Of a stretch of DNA of 12,920 bases, positions 5,805 to 12,920 are shown one piece after another. The notes under the pieces were generated by a model. It saw only the letters and a program-made list of their open reading frames with translations. It ran no database searches and had not been told where the DNA came from. The stretch's first letter is position 1; every line of letters starts with the position of its first letter. The DNA lies in the NCBI GenBank assembly GCA_018715855.1, contig DVKW01000080.1, forward strand, positions 1-12,920, in the 5' to 3' direction. A program made the translations under genes and the position numbers. Source of the stretch: Candidatus Galligastranaerophilus intestinigallinarum (lineage in GTDB: Bacteria; Cyanobacteriota; Vampirovibrionia; Gastranaerophilales; Gastranaerophilaceae).

Positions 5805-6515
5805 ATGGAGTTTTCACACAAAATGAATAAAACAAAACAAGGTTTATTATTGCCTATTTTCTTCTTAATTGTAACAATTTTTTCATATTTCATGCCAGAA
5901 GCCATTGCAAGAAGCGAAGATTACATATACAGTTCGGTTTATGAGCAAGTAACACCTTCTATTGTGGCCATTGAAGCAAACTTGGAACGAGGTGTATCAT
6001 CCGGCACAGGGTGTATAATTTCACCAGACGGGGTTATTTTAACAAGCCTTCATGTGGTAAACAAAGCAAAAAACATTGAAATAACAACATCAACGGGAAA
6101 AACCTATAAGGGAAAAGTTATTGCGCTGTTAAGAGATAAAAACGACCTTGCGCTTGTTAAAATTGAACCGAAAGAACCTTTGCAAACCGTTAAATTTGGC
6201 AATTCAGAAAACATCAGGGTGGGTGAAGAAGTTTTAGCAATAGGCAACCCTTTTGGTTTTAGAGGAACTTTAACCATAGGAATAATTTCAAGAATAGATT
6301 ATCAAAGGAAAAAAATTCAAACAGATGCAGCCATAAACCCCGGCTGCTCGGGCGGGCCTTTAATTAATTTGAACGGTGAAGTTATAGGCATTAACCAATC
6401 TATTTATAACCCCGATAACAACCGTTCAAATATAGGCATTGGTTTTGCGGTTCCCGTTAATTATGCAAAAGATTTTATAGCAGCCGTTAAAAACAAAAAA
6501 GTTGTTTCTAATTAA
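5805..6515 (+). CDS. HtrA/Deg-type trypsin-like serine protease, without PDZ domain
   Basis: This is a chymotrypsin-fold (S1C) protease expected to act outside the cytoplasmic membrane in protein quality control. The catalytic triad is visible: His83 in TSLHVV, Asp114 in RDKNDLALVKI, and Ser182 in TDAAINPGCSGGPL. The oxyanion loop and a C-terminal IGIGFAVPVNYAKDFI (209-224) match Deg proteases. An N-terminal hydrophobic stretch (about 14-33, ending PEAIA) is a signal peptide or anchor. Length is only 236 residues: the protein stops right after the protease domain, whereas typical HtrA proteins continue into one or two PDZ domains. No frameshift is evident at the end. The start is uncertain: 5805 has no ribosome binding site, while in-frame ATG 5823 (MNKTKQ) has GGAG 12 nt upstream and gives a more normal signal peptide. 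The 3' end overlaps the convergent phosphatase gene by 8 bp. Confidence 0.9.
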   Translation: MEFSHKMNKTKQGLLLPIFFLIVTIFSYFMPEAIARSEDYIYSSVYEQVTPSIVAIEANLERGVSSGTGCIISPDGVILTSLHVVNKAKNIEITTSTGKTYKGKVIALLRDKNDLALVKIEPKEPLQTVKFGNSENIRVGEEVLAIGNPFGFRGTLTIGIISRIDYQRKKIQTDAAINPGCSGGPLINLNGEVIGINQSIYNPDNNRSNIGIGFAVPVNYAKDFIAAVKNKKVVSN

Positions 6516-7179
6516 TTTTTATATAACAAAGGACATTTATAATGTCTTTAAAAGTTTCATATGGAATATATTCAAGGTTTGCATTTTTACAATAGGTTTC
6601 CAAACTTTTTTTAGCAAATAATAAACTCGCCTTTTTTGCAATACACCTGTCAGAAAGGCCGTCTCCTATATATATAAAATTGTTTGTATATTTTTGCGCA
6701 ACACCGCATTTGCAGCACCCTGAAGGAATTAAGCAGTTTTTGTTATTGTTCGGGCAAATTGTATTAAATTTTAAAAAGCCTTTTTCAAGTTCCATTTCAA
6801 GATGGTTTGAATATACTTTTATATCTGATAAACCGTTATTTTTAAATACTTTTTCTATAAAATAATCAAACCCGTCTGATAGCACAATTAATTCTTTATT
6901 TTCTTTTTTTATCATTTGATAAAATTCTATAAAATAAGGGTCAATTTCAATTTCATTAAGAAATTTTTCTAAAATTTCGGGAGTTAAATTTTCAACTTTT
7001 TTTAATTGAATATTAAAGCATTCTTTGGTTGAAATTTTTCCCTCGCTCCACAACCTTTCGGCTGTGTCAATATCGCCTTTTGCAAAATTATGAATAAATT
7101 TATGCACTACATCATATTTTGAAATCGTGCCGTCAAAATCCGAAAAAATATATTTTACATTTTTAAAAATTTCATTCAT
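6508..7179 (-). CDS. MtnX-like HAD-IB phosphatase with cysteine cluster
   Basis: This is a HAD-superfamily phosphatase of the DKMTPPase/MtnX and phosphoserine-phosphatase branch, cytosolic, 223 residues. Motif I is FSDFDGT (Asp14 nucleophile, Asp16 acid/base). Motif II is VLSDGFD (Ser101). Motif III is probably Lys157. Motif IV is IGDGLSD (Asp173, Asp177). An insert with Cys142, Cys149, Cys155, Cys156 and Cys158 sits where MtnX proteins carry a Cys/His-rich, probably metal-binding, loop ending in CCK. MtnX removes phosphate from a methionine-salvage intermediate, but no other salvage gene is nearby and the sequence is divergent, so the substrate is left open. It is the last gene of the efflux operon: its ATG shares one base with the permease stop (TAATG), and TAAGG lies 8 nt upstream, so its translation is likely coupled. 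The gene ends inside the convergent protease gene. Confidence 0.82.
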   Translation of the reverse strand: MNEIFKNVKYIFSDFDGTISKYDVVHKFIHNFAKGDIDTAERLWSEGKISTKECFNIQLKKVENLTPEILEKFLNEIEIDPYFIEFYQMIKKENKELIVLSDGFDYFIEKVFKNNGLSDIKVYSNHLEMELEKGFLKFNTICPNNNKNCLIPSGCCKCGVAQKYTNNFIYIGDGLSDRCIAKKASLLFAKKSLETYCKNANLEYIPYETFKDIINVLCYIKIN

Positions 7180-8405
7180 TATTCATACCTTAGAGCATCA
7201 ATAGGATTTAGCAAAGAAGCCTTATAAGCAGGGTAAAACCCAAATACAACACCGACTATTGCAGAAAAACTTAAAGATAAAATTATTGAAAACGGTGTTA
7301 TTTCAGCTGTTAAATCTGAAAATTTTGTAACTAAAAATGATGTTAAAACGCCGGCTACAACACCAATTAAGCCGCCTATTATTGCAAGCAATAATGCTTC
7401 AATTAAAAATTGTTTTCTAATGTCGCTGCTTCTTGCCCCAATTGCCATTCTGATGCCGATTTCACGGGTTCTTTCCGTAACAGATACAAGCATAATGTTC
7501 ATAATGCCAATGCCCCCTACAAGCAAAGAAACGGAAGCAATTGAACCTAAAAGAATTGAAAATGTTTTAACGGTTGATTTCAATCTTTCTTGAAATTCTG
7601 CTGAGTTTCTTATTTCAAAATCTTTTTCTTGGTTAATTCCGATATTGTGCCTTTTTGTTAAAATTTCGTTAATATCTTCTTCCGTATATTCCATAAGTTC
7701 AGGCGTTTGAGATTTAACTACAATCATATTAACGGTTCCCGGGAAATAAACCCCGAAAACTTTTTTTTGCGCCGTTGTTATAGGGATAAAAATTAAATCA
7801 TCGTTATCAAATGGGCCTGTAGAACCTTTTGTTTTTAAAACTGCAATTACTCTGAATGGAACTCCCCCTATTCTTAGAGTTTTACCGACAGGGTTAACAT
7901 CGCCAAAAAGTTCGCTTGAAACGGTTGAACCTATGATTGCCACTTTTGTTGAATTTTTAATATCCTCAGGAGTAAAATTTCTGCCGATTAAAATTTCATA
8001 AGCTTTTATGCCTAAATATCTTCCTGTTGTGCCATAAACCGTTGTTGACCAGTTTTGGTTACCGTAAATTACTTGTTGGTTTTGGTTTGAAACGGGGGCG
8101 ACCGCTTCAACACCCCTTGCAAGCCTGTTTATTGCTATTGCATCTTTCAGGGTTAATGTGGGCCTTGAACCTGCACCTTGCCTTACACCCCCTTGGTTAG
8201 CAGAAGCTGACCTTACGGTTAGAAGGTTTGAGCCCATAGATTCCATATCTTTCGTAACTTTTGTGCTTGCGCCCGTTCCTATTGCAAGCATTACAATAAC
8301 AGCTGCAACACCGATAATAATGCCTAAACTTGTAAGACATGAGCGCATTTTATTTGTTTTTAATGATAAGACTGCAATTTTGAAGGTGGATTTAAAATCT
8401 ATCAT
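7179..8405 (-). CDS. MacB-type ABC transporter permease (FtsX/MacB_PCD)
   Basis: This is the inner-membrane mechanotransmission subunit of a tripartite ABC exporter. Its 408 residues show the type VII (MacB/LolCE/FtsX) layout: TM1 at about 25-44, a periplasmic domain of about 235 residues (45-280), then TM2 (282-308), TM3 (332-360) and TM4 (371-394). The cytoplasmic coupling segment TERTREIGIRMAIGA (310-324) and the GGIGIMNIML stretch (297-306) are strongly conserved in MacB. A Gly/Ser/Gln-rich loop (66-81) follows TM1. E. coli MacB fuses an N-terminal ATPase to this part; here the ATPase is the separate upstream gene. ATG 8405 overlaps the ATPase stop by 4 nt (ATGA), with GAGG 6-7 nt upstream. 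The protein works with the ATPase, adaptor and TolC-like gene of the same operon. The substrate is unknown. Confidence 0.94.
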   Translation of the reverse strand: MIDFKSTFKIAVLSLKTNKMRSCLTSLGIIIGVAAVIVMLAIGTGASTKVTKDMESMGSNLLTVRSASANQGGVRQGAGSRPTLTLKDAIAINRLARGVEAVAPVSNQNQQVIYGNQNWSTTVYGTTGRYLGIKAYEILIGRNFTPEDIKNSTKVAIIGSTVSSELFGDVNPVGKTLRIGGVPFRVIAVLKTKGSTGPFDNDDLIFIPITTAQKKVFGVYFPGTVNMIVVKSQTPELMEYTEEDINEILTKRHNIGINQEKDFEIRNSAEFQERLKSTVKTFSILLGSIASVSLLVGGIGIMNIMLVSVTERTREIGIRMAIGARSSDIRKQFLIEALLLAIIGGLIGVVAGVLTSFLVTKFSDLTAEITPFSIILSLSFSAIVGVVFGFYPAYKASLLNPIDALRYE

Positions 8406-9109
8406 AATTTTACCTCGGTTCTGTTTTCATTTATTTTATCCGAGATAATTTTCCCGTCTCTAAATCTTACAATTCTTTTGCAATAGGCTGCAATGTCATC
8501 TTCATGGGTAACTATTACAATTGTTTTATGAAATTTTTCATTTAATTCAACAAAAAAGTTCATAACATCTATACTTGTTTTTGTGTCTAAATTACCTGTA
8601 GGTTCATCTGCCAAAATAACAGGGGCATCGTTTACAATAGCCCTTGCAATTGCAACCCTTTGTTGTTGGCCGCCTGACATTTGGTTTGGCATATGTTCCA
8701 TTCTTTTTTCTAAACCCACAATTTTTAAGGCATCAACTGCTCTTTTTCTTCTTTCTTCTTTATTAATGCCTTTATATATCATAGGAAGTTCAACATTTTC
8801 AACAGCAGTTGTTTTTGAAATTAAATTAAACCCTTGAAAAACAAACCCCAATTTTAAATTTCTAATTTGGGCAAGTTCATCATGGTTCATTGTTTCAACG
8901 TTTACGCCATCTAAAAAATATTCGCCTGATGTTGGTTTATCAAGGCAGCCGATTTGGTTCATAAAAGTTGATTTGCCTGAACCCGATGGCCCCATAATAG
9001 CAACCATTTCGCCATATTCAATTGACAAAGAAACGCAATCTAATGCATTAAATTGGCTATCGCCTGTTTTATATGTTTTTATTAAATTTTTAACTTCTAT
9101 TACTGCCAT
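8402..9109 (-). CDS. ABC transporter ATP-binding protein, MacB/LolD type
   Basis: This cytosolic ATPase powers the MacB-type permease. All nucleotide-binding motifs are present in 235 residues: Walker A GPSGSGKST (40-48), Q-loop Gln92 in FVFQGFNL, signature MSGGQQQR (144-151), Walker B VILADEP (164-170), D-loop NLD (173-175), and switch His202 in VTHE. The leading AVIEVKNLIKTYKTG and the QIGCLDKPTSGEYFLDG region are typical of the LolD/MacB group. It begins 1 nt after the adaptor stop codon. The ribosome binding site is poor: the closest purine patch, AAGG, is about 12 nt upstream. Translation therefore probably relies on reinitiation. Its 3' end overlaps the permease start by 4 nt. Confidence 0.95.
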   Translation of the reverse strand: MAVIEVKNLIKTYKTGDSQFNALDCVSLSIEYGEMVAIMGPSGSGKSTFMNQIGCLDKPTSGEYFLDGVNVETMNHDELAQIRNLKLGFVFQGFNLISKTTAVENVELPMIYKGINKEERRKRAVDALKIVGLEKRMEHMPNQMSGGQQQRVAIARAIVNDAPVILADEPTGNLDTKTSIDVMNFFVELNEKFHKTIVIVTHEDDIAAYCKRIVRFRDGKIISDKINENRTEVKL

Positions 9110-9110
9110 T

Positions 9111-10268
9111 TTATAAGAACCTTGGCGGCCTCATGCCTTTTCCTGTTGATGTTTCAATGCCTTTTTTGCCAATTATAACCATATCATTTTCTTTTAGCTT
9201 ATCTGTTATAATTTCTGTTTTAACATCGTCTGATATACCTGTTTCAATTGTAATTCTTTCAGGTTTTTTATTTTTATCCAAAACCCAAATTCCTTGAGTA
9301 TCATATTTAACATCTCTGCCAACGGGTGTAAATTTCAAAGCAGGGTTTATTGCAGTTAAAATGTTTTCTTTTTTATTTACAACAATTGAAACATTTGCCG
9401 TCATGCCGGGTTTTAATTTTAAATCTTTGTTATCAACGGTAATTACAACAGTATATGTTACAACATTTGATGTTGTTGTGGAAGATAACCTTACTTGGTT
9501 CACATAGCCTTTAAAGGTTTCATTGGGGTAGCCATCTATTGTATAATCAGCTTCTTGCCCGACTGAAACATTTCCGATATCTGCTTCAGATACATTTGTT
9601 TCAATTTGCATTTTGGTTAAGTCTTCCGCTACAGAAAATAATTCAGGAGTTTGGAAGCTTGATGCTACCGTTTCACCCACTTCAACATCTTTTGAAATAA
9701 TAACACCATCAACAGGTGAAATTATTTTGGTATACCCTAAATTTGATTCTGCGGTTCTAAGAGATGCTTCATTTTCTCTTATTTGGGCTTTTTGGGCTTC
9801 TATGCTTGCAACATCAGCCAAATAAACTGCTTTCAATTGGTCAACTTCTGCTTTTGAAACATAGCCCTTTTTAAGAAGATTTGAATATCTTTGATACATT
9901 AATTTATCGTAATTTGTTGTAGCTTCAAGTTTTCTTAATTGAGCTTTGGCATTTTGAATGTTTGCTCTTTGCTGATCAACACTTGCTTGAAATAATGATG
10001 TGTCAATTTCAGCCAGTAATTGCCCTTTTTTAACAGGTGAATTAAAATCTACATAAACGGCCGTTATTTTACCTGAAACCTGAGCACCGACTGTTGCCGT
10101 TTGAACAGGGTTTATTGTGCCTGAAGCTTCTATAATTTTTGTGATTGTTGCTTTTTTTAAAGGTGCTAAAACGTATTCATCACCTTTTATAAACAGCTTT
10201 TTGCCGATTAAAATTAAAAGCAGAATTATTAATATTGAAATTATAGTTATTATTATTTTTTGCTTCAT
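9111..10268 (-). CDS. MacA-like periplasmic adaptor (membrane fusion protein)
   Basis: This adaptor links the inner-membrane MacB-type transporter to the TolC-like channel. The 385 residues contain an N-terminal membrane anchor (about 5-22), then the first half of the lipoyl/barrel-sandwich domain with AQVSGKITAVYVDFNSPVKKGQLL (62-85). A long alpha-helical hairpin follows (about 92-178, with GYVSKAEVDQLKA at the turn), then the second lipoyl half, NLGYTKIISPVDGVIISK (176-193). A beta-barrel domain (218-300, LKPGMTANVSI at 285-295) and a C-terminal membrane-proximal domain complete it. The tail STGKGMRPPRFL is short and basic. It lacks a lipobox, so it is anchored by the N-terminal helix as in E. 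coli MacA. ATG 10268 overlaps the tolC-like stop by 4 nt (ATGA), with a GGGGG patch about 5 nt upstream. Confidence 0.94.
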   Translation of the reverse strand: MKQKIIITIISILIILLLILIGKKLFIKGDEYVLAPLKKATITKIIEASGTINPVQTATVGAQVSGKITAVYVDFNSPVKKGQLLAEIDTSLFQASVDQQRANIQNAKAQLRKLEATTNYDKLMYQRYSNLLKKGYVSKAEVDQLKAVYLADVASIEAQKAQIRENEASLRTAESNLGYTKIISPVDGVIISKDVEVGETVASSFQTPELFSVAEDLTKMQIETNVSEADIGNVSVGQEADYTIDGYPNETFKGYVNQVRLSSTTTSNVVTYTVVITVDNKDLKLKPGMTANVSIVVNKKENILTAINPALKFTPVGRDVKYDTQGIWVLDKNKKPERITIETGISDDVKTEIITDKLKENDMVIIGKKGIETSTGKGMRPPRFL

Positions 10269-11683
10269 TTTACCCCCATAACAAAATCAAGGTTAGCACG
10301 AGCAATTGAATATTTATAGACAGTATCCACATATTCTTGTTGTGCATTTAAATATTTGCTTCTTGCATCTTGAAGTTCAATGTAGTTTCCTATTCCTTCT
10401 AAATATCTGCCATCTGCAAGTTCAAAGTTTTCTTTTGCCAAATGAACTCTGTTTAAAATTAAAGGAATTTGGTTTTCCAAAATTTTTGCTTGGCACATTC
10501 CAAGTTGAACATCATAATAAATATTTTGATAAATTAACCTTACATCTTCACCTGCTGAATCCAATTCTGCTTTTGCAGCGTCTATATCATATTTAATAGC
10601 AACAGGCCTTATTGTTGGAATTGATAAATCTGCACCATATGAAATTGAATTATAATTAGAGCCATCGTTTCTTCTGTAATTATAAGCAGCATTTGCGGAA
10701 AGTTGGGGGTACCATTGCCTTTTTGTATATTTAAGAGATTCTTTCATTGCATTTTTAATTGCAATGTATGATTTAAGGTCTGGCCTGTTTTTATTTGCAT
10801 AATCAAGAGCATCTTCAAAAGATGTGGTAAAAGGGCTTAATTTGTGGTCTTTTACAATTTCATTTTCTTTAATAATGCCCGTTAAAGTTATTTCTTTCAT
10901 TTCATCTTCTTGAAGTTTTTCATGGTCATGGTCTGTGTTATGGCCATGGATTAAAGTAACGGGGGTAACATCAGAATATGCATTAAATTTTTCAATGGGT
11001 GCAATTGCATAATCGGGGTTATTAGTTATATAGAGTGATTTGTTCAATGAAACCATTGCATCGCAGTAAACATCCTGCGCTTGTAAAAGTGAATTTTTAG
11101 CATCAGATAAGTTTACTTCGGCGTTTACAAAATCAATTCTCGATCTTATGCCTTCTTCATAATAAGATTTTATCTGGTCATAATTTCTTTCATTTATTTC
11201 AACATTTTGAACTTGTATATCTCTGTTTGCTTTTGCGGCCAGAACGGAAAAATAAGCTTCTTTAACAGCATAAATTGTTTCTAAAACCGTATAATCATAT
11301 TCATATTCGGCAGACAATAAATTAAATTTTTGAAGATTTATGCTTGAATTTGTTTTTCCAAAATCATAAATCATCTGAGATATCATTGCATCTGCGCCAA
11401 AATATCTGTCTGAAAAAGACTTGTGGCCTTCTTTTGAATTTGAGCCGTTAAAGCCCACACCTGCTCCAATTGCGGGAGTCCAAGCCGATTTTGCGCCGCC
11501 AACATTTGCTTCTGCCAGCCTTATTCTTGCTTTTGCTTTGTTTACATATGGGGAATTTCTAAGCGCAATATCTATGCATTGTTCCAAATTTAAAACATCA
11601 CCCTTTTGTATATCTTGAATGGCAAAAGTTGGTGATATTGAAAGAAAAAAAAGTAATGCCGTGCATAGAATATGTTTAAACAT
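10265..11683 (-). CDS. TolC-family outer membrane efflux protein
   Basis: This is a predicted trimeric outer-membrane channel forming the exit duct of the exporter. A signal peptide (MFKHILCTALLFFLSISPTFA, cleavage after about residue 21) precedes two OEP repeats, about 31-220 and 285-470. Family hallmarks are DIALRNSPYVNKAKARI (38-54), ISQMIYDFGKT (101-111), EGIRSRIDFVNAEVNLSDAK (177-196) in the first half, and the matching ANKNRPDLKSY, EGIGNYIELQDARSKYLNAQ (429-448) in the second. The linker between repeats (about 222-285) is unusually long and carries a histidine cluster, His246, His248, His252 and His254, amid acidic residues. Length is 472, normal for the family. It is the first gene of the operon. 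No ribosome binding site precedes the ATG, and the -10 box is only 7 nt away, suggesting a leaderless message. Confidence 0.94.
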   Translation of the reverse strand: MFKHILCTALLFFLSISPTFAIQDIQKGDVLNLEQCIDIALRNSPYVNKAKARIRLAEANVGGAKSAWTPAIGAGVGFNGSNSKEGHKSFSDRYFGADAMISQMIYDFGKTNSSINLQKFNLLSAEYEYDYTVLETIYAVKEAYFSVLAAKANRDIQVQNVEINERNYDQIKSYYEEGIRSRIDFVNAEVNLSDAKNSLLQAQDVYCDAMVSLNKSLYITNNPDYAIAPIEKFNAYSDVTPVTLIHGHNTDHDHEKLQEDEMKEITLTGIIKENEIVKDHKLSPFTTSFEDALDYANKNRPDLKSYIAIKNAMKESLKYTKRQWYPQLSANAAYNYRRNDGSNYNSISYGADLSIPTIRPVAIKYDIDAAKAELDSAGEDVRLIYQNIYYDVQLGMCQAKILENQIPLILNRVHLAKENFELADGRYLEGIGNYIELQDARSKYLNAQQEYVDTVYKYSIARANLDFVMGVK

Positions 11684-11690
11684 AGTTGAT

Positions 11691-11699
11691 ATTTTAGCA
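11691..11699 (-). promoter_or_regulatory. Extended -10 promoter of the tolC-macAB-like operon
   Basis: On the minus strand, TGCTAAAAT (11699-11691) fits an extended -10 (TGn plus TAAAAT). It ends 7 nt before the tolC-like ATG at 11683, so transcription would begin at or within a base or two of the start codon. The -35 region is poor (AAGTTT at 17-bp spacing), which is tolerated with an extended -10. A 14-bp palindrome, TATGTTTAAACATA (11671-11684), covers the start codon and might be an operator, or chance. Confidence 0.5.
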
Positions 11700-11750
11700 T
11701 TAAGGATAAATTAAAACTTTTATTAACAGAAAAATACTGCATTTGGTGGT

Positions 11751-11779
11751 AAAAAAATGGCATACAAATAAGTATGCCA
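11751..11779 (-). terminator. Intrinsic terminator of lysS
   Basis: GTATGCCA and TGGCATAC (11779-11772 and 11765-11758 in plus coordinates) form a perfect 8-bp stem with a 6-nt loop. On the minus strand it is followed by seven U residues (11757-11751). It starts about 20 bp after the lysS stop codon and separates lysS from the downstream efflux operon. Confidence 0.92.
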
Positions 11780-11798
11780 CTTTGTACTGAAATATTTT

Positions 11799-12920
11799 TT
11801 AAGCTTTTGGTCGCATTGTAGGAAATGCTATAACATCTCTAATTGAAGGAGAATCCGTTAACAGCATAACAAGCCTGTCTATGCCAATTCCCATACCACC
11901 TGCAGGCGGCATACCGTGTTCCAACGCACAGATAAAGTCTTCATCTATACTCATTGCTTCTTCGTCGCCTTCCGCTTTTGCTTTTGCTTGCGCTTCAAAG
12001 CGGTTTCTTTGGTCAATCGGGTCTGTTAATTCCGAAAATGCGTTTGAAACTTCCCAACCATTAATTCTTGATTCAAACCTTTCTGTTAATCTTGGGTTAT
12101 CTCTGTGAACTTTGGCCAAAGGTGAAATATCACGAGGGTAATCAATGATATGAACAGGTTGAATTAATTTCGGTTCAACTTTTTCTTCAAAAATTCTATC
12201 TAAGACTTTGCCCCAAGAATCATTTTCTTCTGTTTCAATGCCCATTTTTTTGGCTTGTTCCATTGCTTCTTCAGCTGTTAAGTATTCGTTAAAATCAATG
12301 CCTGTATATTCTTTAATTGCGCCAAGCATTGTTTTTCTATCCCAAGGCGGGGTTAAATCTAATTCTTTTCCTTGATATGTAATTTTTGTTGTGCCTAAAA
12401 CATCTTTTGCAACTGATGCAATCATATTTTCCAATAAGCACATCATATCGTTGTAATCTACATATGCTTGATACATTTCAATCATTGTAAATTCGGGGTT
12501 GTGGCGAATATCAATGCCTTCATTTCTAAAGCAGCGGTTCATTTCAAATATTTTTTCTGAAACCCCGCCAACAAGAAGCCTTTTTAGGTGAAGCTCGGGC
12601 GCTATTCTAAGATACATATCTAAATCAAGCGCATTGTGGTGAGTGATAAAAGGCCTTGCGGTTGCACCGCCTGCTTGAGTGTGAAGCATTGGTGTTTCAA
12701 CTTCAAGAAAACCTTGACCTGTTAAATATTCTCTGATTTTTTGAATAATTAAGCTTCTTTTTTTGAAAGTATCTCGAACGTCTTCGTTCATAATCATATC
12801 AAGATATCTTTTTCTGTATCTTGTTTCTGTATCTTGAAGGCCATGGAATTTTTCAGGCAAAGGTTGAAGCGATTTTGTTAAAAGTTTAAGATCAACCGCT
12901 TTAATTGAAAGTTCACCTCT
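11799..12920 (-). CDS. lysS: Lysyl-tRNA synthetase, class II (N-terminus outside window)
   Basis: This enzyme charges tRNA-Lys with lysine, in the cytosol. The frame runs from the TAA at 11799 to the right edge without a start, giving 373 residues; full enzymes have about 490-500, so roughly the first 120 residues, most of the OB-fold anticodon-binding domain, are missing. Class II motifs are visible: motif 1 with GFLEVETPMLHTQAGGATARPF, motif 2 with FEMNRCFRNEGID and RHNPEFTMIEMY, and motif 3 with GMGIGIDRLVMLLTD near the C-terminus, which ends in the usual FPTMRP. The TTG at 12860 is not the start, because upstream in-frame residues (GELSIKAVDLKLLTKSLQPL) are normal LysRS sequence. A strong terminator follows. 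Confidence 0.97.
   Translation of the reverse strand, partial: RGELSIKAVDLKLLTKSLQPLPEKFHGLQDTETRYRKRYLDMIMNEDVRDTFKKRSLIIQKIREYLTGQGFLEVETPMLHTQAGGATARPFITHHNALDLDMYLRIAPELHLKRLLVGGVSEKIFEMNRCFRNEGIDIRHNPEFTMIEMYQAYVDYNDMMCLLENMIASVAKDVLGTTKITYQGKELDLTPPWDRKTMLGAIKEYTGIDFNEYLTAEEAMEQAKKMGIETEENDSWGKVLDRIFEEKVEPKLIQPVHIIDYPRDISPLAKVHRDNPRLTERFESRINGWEVSNAFSELTDPIDQRNRFEAQAKAKAEGDEEAMSIDEDFICALEHGMPPAGGMGIGIDRLVMLLTDSPSIRDVIAFPTMRPKA

Noticed and set aside
6528..6549. Hairpin AAAGGACATT/AATGTCTTT as a protease terminator
   Set aside because: It lies within the coding end of the phosphatase, has a bulge, a 3-nt loop and no proper T-run.
11799..12860. Lysyl-tRNA synthetase starting at TTG 12860
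   Set aside because: Typical LysRS residues continue upstream to the window edge; the gene is simply cut.

Overview
The window is AT-rich DNA from a bacterium with a Gram-negative envelope (a TolC-family outer-membrane channel with its periplasmic adaptor). Two traits suggest the non-photosynthetic relatives of cyanobacteria (Melainabacteria/Vampirovibrionia, possibly the gut order Gastranaerophilales). The first is a Ycf23/DUF561 TIM-barrel protein, a family otherwise best known from cyanobacteria and plastids. The second is the low GC content with a fermentative-type PPi-dependent phosphofructokinase. This placement is an inference; no rRNA or other decisive marker is present.

Layout, left to right. 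(1) 2-568 (+): the C-terminal part of a membrane acyltransferase of the acyltransferase-3 type, cut by the left edge. (2) 568-700: a nested hairpin terminator shared with a minus-strand tRNA-Gly(GCC), whose promoter lies at 720-747. (3) 836-3603 (+): a two-gene operon, PPi-dependent 6-phosphofructokinase followed by the translation-associated P-loop ATPase YchF, overlapping by 7 nt and closed by a strong terminator. (4) 3604-4388: a 785-bp region with no convincing gene but unusual structure: a 13-bp hairpin, an 18-bp hairpin, a 149-bp segment bounded by perfect 19-bp inverted repeats, and a terminator-like hairpin. (5) 4389-4802 (-): a small secreted Lys/Gln/Asn-rich helical protein of unknown function. 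(6) 4915-5700 (-): the Ycf23-like gene, divergent from (7) 5805-6515 (+): a secreted or membrane-anchored HtrA/Deg-type serine protease that lacks a PDZ domain. (8) 11683 down to 6508 (-): a tight five-gene operon, tolC-like, macA-like, macB ATPase, macB permease, and a MtnX-like HAD phosphatase, with junctions overlapping by 4, 4 and 1 nt and one 1-nt gap. (9) 11799-12920 (-): most of lysyl-tRNA synthetase, cut by the right edge.

The operon encodes a complete tripartite MacAB-TolC-type exporter with ATPase and permease as separate proteins; its substrate cannot be told from sequence. A cysteine-rich HAD phosphatase translationally coupled to it is unexpected. The efflux operon appears to start from an extended -10 promoter so close to the tolC ATG that its mRNA may be leaderless. 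pfp and ychF are ordinary housekeeping genes in an unusual pairing. I see no CRISPR array, prophage, transposase gene, toxin-antitoxin pair or obvious defence system. The least explained part of the window is the structured intergenic region 3604-4388.
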